DNA from: JAYZBC01 sp036339375
GTDB taxonomy: Bacteria > Pseudomonadota > Alphaproteobacteria > MPNO01 > UBA2964
Reading direction: 5' to 3'
Assembly (NCBI GenBank): GCA_036339375.1
Contig: JAYZBC010000063.1
Span: 1 to 18,545 of the forward strand
DNA: 18,545 bases
The translations under genes were made by a program, and so were the position numbers. Below are positions 14,961 through 18,545 of the stretch, piece after piece. Position 1 is the first letter of the stretch. Every line of letters begins with the position of its first letter. The notes under the pieces are model-generated. The model was not told the origin of the DNA and did not search any database. It saw only the letters and a program-made list of their open reading frames with translations.

Positions 14961-15982
14961 CAGCTTGCCTTTCCGGTCATTTTCAGGATTTCTAATTCCA
15001 AGGCTGGAACCAAGTGGCTTGTGAGAGCCAACTCGAGGCTTTGTTCATCACCAGATAAGTAACGTTGCGCCTGCTGGAGAGCAATGACTGCCCACCGCAC
15101 ATGGGCCATGACTTCCCAATAAGAAACTGTATCTTGGTCAATACGTCGTTCCGAAACACTTTCGTAGGCCTGGTAAAAAGTTTCACGAGAACCTATACCA
15201 CCAGCCTCCTTATCAATTCGGCCAAAACGCCAACACTTCGCACAAAACCACCCAATGTCTTCATGAAAGTCACTCCAGCCTGCAAATTCCCAGTCCAGAA
15301 TCCCTGTTAGCTTGTTTTCTTCCACCATATAATTTCCGGTCCGAAAATCGTGGTGACAAAGCACGATTTCGGCCTTGGTTGGGGCATTCCGTTCCAGCCA
15401 CCGCAACGCCCACTCCAAGACAGGGTGCGGGATGGTAAGGCAATCCAGGTAATTACGGAACCGGCCAATCCAATAAAGTGCCGGACTTGGTGTCGGTAAT
15501 GGGAGAAAACTGAGATTCTCTTCTGGAGGTGATATTTTGTGGATTTTTGCAAGCTCTTCGGCGAGGTTTTTGACGAGGGTCTCACCGTTTTTTTGAAGGC
15601 GTTCGTCCTTGATCAGCCGATGACCGGCAGCATCCCCTCTTATCCGGCGCATAAGAAAAAAATCCCTGCCCAATACCGAGGGTTCCTGGCATAGCCACAA
15701 AACCTCCGGCACCTTTACACCGACCGCTAGAGCGGATTTGAGAAGAATAAATTCTTCTGTCCGGTTTAGGCTTTCTTCAATCTTGGATACAGCGTCTGTG
15801 CGGACCACTGCTTCCAGACGCCCAGAAAAAATCCCCCCAGTGATATCCAAATCTAGGTACCAGTTCTCCTGGATAGCACCGCCGGGTAACCGGCGTAACG
15901 CTGTAATTACAACGCTTTGAGCTTCCGCCGCCATGACAATAAAGTCCTGCAAACGGCCCTTTTTTGCTTCGTTTAGTTCCAT
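14960..15982 (-). CDS. APH-type kinase, LvaA/ACAD10-11 N-domain-like (4-hydroxyacyl-CoA kinase candidate)
   Basis: This 340-residue protein has an aminoglycoside-phosphotransferase-like kinase fold. The catalytic loop is H210-x-D212 ending in N217 (CHHDFRTGN), and the Mg-binding motif is ILDWEFAGWSDFHEDIGWF (Asp230). An N-terminal lobe (ENWYLDLD, EAVVRTD) completes the nucleotide site. This subgroup is found beside or fused to acyl-CoA dehydrogenases: ACAD10/ACAD11 in animals, LvaA in P. putida. The known role is phosphorylation of the 4-hydroxyl of 4-hydroxyacyl-CoA. The gene overlaps the dehydrogenase by 10 bp upstream and the DUF6285 gene by 1 bp downstream. This context argues against antibiotic resistance. 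The physiological substrate is inferred, not shown. Confidence 0.85.
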   Translation of the reverse strand: MELNEAKKGRLQDFIVMAAEAQSVVITALRRLPGGAIQENWYLDLDITGGIFSGRLEAVVRTDAVSKIEESLNRTEEFILLKSALAVGVKVPEVLWLCQEPSVLGRDFFLMRRIRGDAAGHRLIKDERLQKNGETLVKNLAEELAKIHKISPPEENLSFLPLPTPSPALYWIGRFRNYLDCLTIPHPVLEWALRWLERNAPTKAEIVLCHHDFRTGNYMVEENKLTGILDWEFAGWSDFHEDIGWFCAKCWRFGRIDKEAGGIGSRETFYQAYESVSERRIDQDTVSYWEVMAHVRWAVIALQQAQRYLSGDEQSLELALTSHLVPALELEILKMTGKAS

Positions 15983-17172
15983 GCCCAGAAATCTGTTTCC
16001 TCGTTGAGGAGAGTGCGGGACAACACCATTTTATGTACCTCAGACGCGCCATCCACTAGTCGGGCCTGACGCGCGTACCTATACATCCATTCGAGCAATG
16101 TATCCTTAGAATAACCTCTCGCTCCGCAAAGCTGTATTGCCGTATCAACAGCCGAATGCAGGGTATCGGCCACTTGAATCTTGGCCATAGAAACTTCTTT
16201 ACGGGCAAAGTCCCCTTGTTCCAGTTTCCAAGCCGCGTGCATGACAAGAAGCCGCCCGATTTGAATGTCCTTTGCGGCCTCTCCTACCATCCACTGAACG
16301 CCTTCATGTTCGGCAAGGGTTGTTCCAAAGCTTTTGCGTTCCGCAACATAAGTGGAGGCGATTTCCAGCGCACGCTTAGCCAAGCCCAGCCAACGCATGC
16401 AATGGGTTAGGCGTGCCGTGCCAAGACGAATTTGAGTTACTTTGAGACCGTCTCCTATCTCAAGCAATCGGTTTTCGTCAGGAATCTCGAGTCCGTCAAA
16501 GATTAGTTCACAATGTCCCCCATGCTCCTCAGGCCCCATTATCGGGATGCGCCGTTTTATGTTCCAGCCGGGTTGATCCGCATCGAATAAAAAAGCCGTC
16601 AACCCCTTGCGCGGATCGTCAGAAGTCTTTGCGACAAGAATAAAGTGTTTGGCGCCCTGGGCACCGGTGATGAAGGTCTTATGACCGTGAATAACCCATT
16701 TGTCTCCTTTTTTTTCGGCGGTTGTCAGCATAGCGGAGGGATCGGAACCGGCTCCTGGCATTGGCTCGGTCATGGCAAATGATGACCGTGCCGTACCATC
16801 AATTATGGGTTGTAGCCAGCGATCTTTTTGCGCGTCATTCGGTAGAATCTTGTTCAGACAAATCATCGTGCCATCGTCCGGGGCTGCTGAGTTGAACACT
16901 ACTGGTCCAAAAGGCGATCGAGCCATTTCCTCATAACAGGCTGCCATACCAACTAAACCTATTTCCTGTCCCCCCCGACTCTTCGGCATCTGAAAGGCCC
17001 AAAGACCGGCGTTTTTCGCCAACATGCGAAGCCGTTCTAGCGGTTTCAGGTCGATCATTTCATGTGCATCAAAATTGGTGGCATTGGACTCCAACGGTAG
17101 GATATGATCTGCAACAAAACTACGGATACGCTGACGGTAATCTTCTATCTCAGGTGCAAGTGAAAAATCCAT
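15973..17172 (-). CDS. Acyl-CoA dehydrogenase family protein, LvaC/ACAD11-like
   Basis: This 399-residue flavoprotein has the full acyl-CoA dehydrogenase architecture: helical N-domain, beta-domain with SSFAMTEPMPGAGSDPS and WVIHGHKTFITGA, and C-domain with YVAERKSFGTTLAEHEGVQWMVGEAA, QLCGARGYSKDTLLEWMYRYARQARLVDGASEVHK. The catalytic region reads VDGASEVH, as in ACAD10/11-type proteins, instead of the YEGT of medium-chain enzymes. In the Lva pathway this enzyme converts 4-phospho-acyl-CoA through an enoyl intermediate to the 3-hydroxyacyl-CoA. The start at 17172 fits family N-termini (MDFSLAPEIEDY) and lies 28 bp after the SDR stop; an in-frame ATG at 17229 would overlap the SDR gene and add an unrelated tail. 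The 10-bp overlap with the kinase gene indicates coupled translation. Confidence 0.9.
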   Translation of the reverse strand: MDFSLAPEIEDYRQRIRSFVADHILPLESNATNFDAHEMIDLKPLERLRMLAKNAGLWAFQMPKSRGGQEIGLVGMAACYEEMARSPFGPVVFNSAAPDDGTMICLNKILPNDAQKDRWLQPIIDGTARSSFAMTEPMPGAGSDPSAMLTTAEKKGDKWVIHGHKTFITGAQGAKHFILVAKTSDDPRKGLTAFLFDADQPGWNIKRRIPIMGPEEHGGHCELIFDGLEIPDENRLLEIGDGLKVTQIRLGTARLTHCMRWLGLAKRALEIASTYVAERKSFGTTLAEHEGVQWMVGEAAKDIQIGRLLVMHAAWKLEQGDFARKEVSMAKIQVADTLHSAVDTAIQLCGARGYSKDTLLEWMYRYARQARLVDGASEVHKMVLSRTLLNEETDFWAWN

Positions 17173-17200
17173 GGTTTTAGGTTTCCATTGATTGGTCGAA

Positions 17201-17965
17201 CTAAAGGGAACTGACCATGTGGCCACCATCGACGGTGACTACCGTGCCGGTCATATAACGCGAAGCTTCTGATGCCAATAACAGGAAGGACCCATCCAAA
17301 TCCTCGAGTTGACCCAGACGCTGTTGAGGAATTCGCTCGATGAGTGACCTACCCGCTTTGCTGGCAAAGAATTCGCGGTTAAGGTCGGTTTCGATGTATC
17401 CTGGTGCCAGCGTATTAACCCTAATACCATGTGGACTGAGCTCCAGCGCCATTGCTTTGGTAAGGTGGATCAACCCCGCTTTGGATGCAGAATAGGCGGG
17501 GACGCTCCCAATGACCCGTAACCCCAATATAGAAGCAACATTAATGATGTTCCCGCCACGGGCTTTCTCCATCTGACGAGCCGCTTTTTGAGCTACTAGC
17601 CAAGCCCCTTTCAGGTTGGTGTCCATTACCTTATCCCAGGCGCCTTCGTCGTATTCCAGAAGTGACCTAGTGACGTTAATACCGGCGTTATTTACCAGTA
17701 ATGTTATGGGTCCCAGCCTTTTTTCGGCAATGGTGAAGGCATCATCAATGCTGGTTGGGTCAGTGACATCCAATGTGAACGCCGCCGCCTTACCACCCAC
17801 CGCGTTAATCTCAGCAGCTATAGTTTTAAGCTCATCCAGACGCCGTGCTGTGAGAGCAACTACCGCCCCCGCACGCGCCAACACCATTGCAAAATGGCGG
17901 CCGAAACTGCCAGAGGCACCAGTGATCAAAGCGCATTTACCGTTCAGGCTAAACAAATCATTCAC
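17201..17965 (-). CDS. Short-chain dehydrogenase/reductase, LvaD-like or FabG-like
   Basis: This 254-residue classical SDR has TGASGSFG (residues 15-22) for NAD(P) binding, NNAGI (92-96), Ser145, Tyr158 and Lys162 as the catalytic set (NVASI, YSASK), and the C-terminal RYMTGTVVTVDGGHMV. The nearest named families are gluconate 5-dehydrogenase and 3-oxoacyl reductases. By position it corresponds to LvaD, which reduces the 4-keto group of levulinyl-CoA to 4-hydroxyvaleryl-CoA. The start is GTG at 17965, overlapping the ligase TGA (GTGA). No in-frame ATG is near, and MNDLFSLNGKCALITGA fits family N-termini. Alternative roles (3-hydroxyacyl or sugar-alcohol oxidation) cannot be excluded. Confidence 0.88.
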   Translation of the reverse strand: MNDLFSLNGKCALITGASGSFGRHFAMVLARAGAVVALTARRLDELKTIAAEINAVGGKAAAFTLDVTDPTSIDDAFTIAEKRLGPITLLVNNAGINVTRSLLEYDEGAWDKVMDTNLKGAWLVAQKAARQMEKARGGNIINVASILGLRVIGSVPAYSASKAGLIHLTKAMALELSPHGIRVNTLAPGYIETDLNREFFASKAGRSLIERIPQQRLGQLEDLDGSFLLLASEASRYMTGTVVTVDGGHMVSSL

Positions 17966-18545
17966 AATTTTTGGGCCCTTTCGCGCAGAGCAAATTTTTG
18001 GATTTTACCCGTCGCAGTCTTTGGCAGCGGGCCGAAAACGAAATGGTGGGGACATTTGAAATGAGCCATATTGTCACGACACCAGTCATTAATTTCGTCA
18101 GCAGACACCTTTTCCGCACCGGGTTTAAATGCAACAAATGCACAGGGCGTTTCGCCCCAGGTTTTATCAGGTTTAGCAACAACCGCTGCCTCCATCACTT
18201 CGGGATGCTGATGCAGCACTTCCTCTATTTCAAGACTGGAAATGTTTTCCCCCCCGGAAATAATGATGTCTTTGGAACGGTCTTTGATTTCCATATAACC
18301 ATCAGGGTGCATAACGGCCAAATCTCCCGAGTGAAACCAACCTCCAGCAAAGGCTCCATTGGTAGCTTCGAAATTCTTCAAATACCCCTTCATCACTGTG
18401 TTCCCGCGTACCATCACTTCTCCGATGCTCTTACCATCCGCGGCAACAGGTTTCAGGGTTTCAGGATCTGCAACCAGAAGATCAGTTAACGTGGGGTAGC
18501 ATACACCCTGGCGGGCAATTTTGGTTGCTTTTTCCTTTGGCGTTA
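17962..18545 (-). CDS. Acyl-CoA ligase (AMP-binding), C-terminal part, cut by the window edge; LvaE-like
   Basis: The frame stays open from the stop at 17962 to the end of the window, giving the last 193 residues of an acyl-CoA synthetase; the N-terminus lies beyond 18545. Seen in order: ADPETLKPV...GEVMVRGNTVMKGYLKN, GWFHSGDLAVMHPDGYMEIKDRSKDIIISGGENIS (adenylate-forming motifs A7-A8), VVAKPDKTWGETPCAFV and PKTATGKIQKFALRERAQ (A10 with the catalytic Lys). The sequence is close to medium-chain and 3-methylmercaptopropionyl-CoA (DmdB-like) ligases. It would activate a carboxylic acid with ATP and CoA for the downstream enzymes. The GTG at 18417 is an internal Val codon, not a start. Its stop overlaps the SDR start. 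Confidence 0.92.
   Translation of the reverse strand, partial: TPKEKATKIARQGVCYPTLTDLLVADPETLKPVAADGKSIGEVMVRGNTVMKGYLKNFEATNGAFAGGWFHSGDLAVMHPDGYMEIKDRSKDIIISGGENISSLEIEEVLHQHPEVMEAAVVAKPDKTWGETPCAFVAFKPGAEKVSADEINDWCRDNMAHFKCPHHFVFGPLPKTATGKIQKFALRERAQKL

Noticed and set aside
14960..15982. Aminoglycoside resistance kinase
   Set aside because: The fold is APH-like, but the context with acyl-CoA dehydrogenase and DUF6285 places it with the ACAD10/11-LvaA group.
17173..17229. Longer acyl-CoA dehydrogenase start at ATG 17229
   Set aside because: The extra 19 residues do not resemble family N-termini and would overlap the end of the SDR gene; MDFSLAPEIEDY fits.
18412..18417. Start of a short 151-residue protein at GTG 18417
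   Set aside because: The frame continues without a stop to the window edge and encodes ligase sequence, so this is an internal codon of a truncated gene.
1..18545. CRISPR array, tRNA, insertion sequence or toxin-antitoxin pair
   Set aside because: No spaced repeats, cloverleaf-like segments, transposase motifs, terminal repeats or small paired toxin genes were found by reading both strands.

Overview
The window is 18.5 kb of dense bacterial DNA, and almost every gene in it serves catabolism or uptake. No rRNA, tRNA, transposase, phage, CRISPR or plasmid-replication gene is visible. A TRAP transporter, a Bug/TctC solute receptor, export signals, a RutA-type monooxygenase and a kinase/acyl-CoA-dehydrogenase/DUF6285 set together suggest a Gram-negative proteobacterium, most likely alphaproteobacterial and possibly marine. 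That assignment is inference; no marker gene is present. Hand counts on sample lines give about 28-40% GC in the two plus-strand genes, about 47-55% in the other left and central genes, and about 57-62% in the right-hand cluster.

Layout, left to right. (1) 45-1289 (-) is a Rieske non-heme-iron oxygenase, divergent from 1462-2469 (+), a LigB-type class III extradiol dioxygenase. (2) 2504-5452 (-) is a TRAP transporter (receptor, small and large permease) with a well-formed sigma70-type promoter and a long perfect hairpin between the receptor and permease genes. (3) 5593-7047 (-) is an M20/AbgB-like amidohydrolase with altered metal-site residues. It is preceded by 348 bp that hold a 15-bp perfect inverted repeat. 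(4) 7396-9544 (-) holds a TctC/Bug solute-binding protein and a TauD-family dioxygenase. (5) 9942-11126 (+) is an MFS transporter behind a 397-bp AT-rich divergent region. (6) 11152-13121 (-) is a luciferase-like monooxygenase translationally coupled to a quinone-oxidoreductase-like reductase. (7) 13356-14498 (-) is a RutA-like flavin monooxygenase. (8) 14574-18545 (-) is a tightly overlapping five-gene cluster: acyl-CoA ligase (cut by the window edge), SDR, acyl-CoA dehydrogenase, APH-type kinase and DUF6285 protein.

The right-hand cluster is the most informative part. Its gene content matches, one for one, the Pseudomonas putida levulinate pathway lvaABCDE, in the order E-D-C-A-B. The ligase would make an acyl-CoA, the SDR reduce a 4-keto group, the kinase plus its small partner phosphorylate the 4-hydroxyacyl-CoA, and the dehydrogenase-fold enzyme eliminate phosphate and move the oxygen so beta-oxidation can follow. 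The same kinase and dehydrogenase domains are fused in animal ACAD10/ACAD11.

The left part adds oxygenases, a hydrolase and three uptake systems. A possible overall reading is a catabolic region that oxidises and opens ring or amide compounds and feeds short keto/hydroxy acids into the 4-hydroxyacid route. The link between the two halves is speculative. No transcription factor gene is present anywhere in the window.
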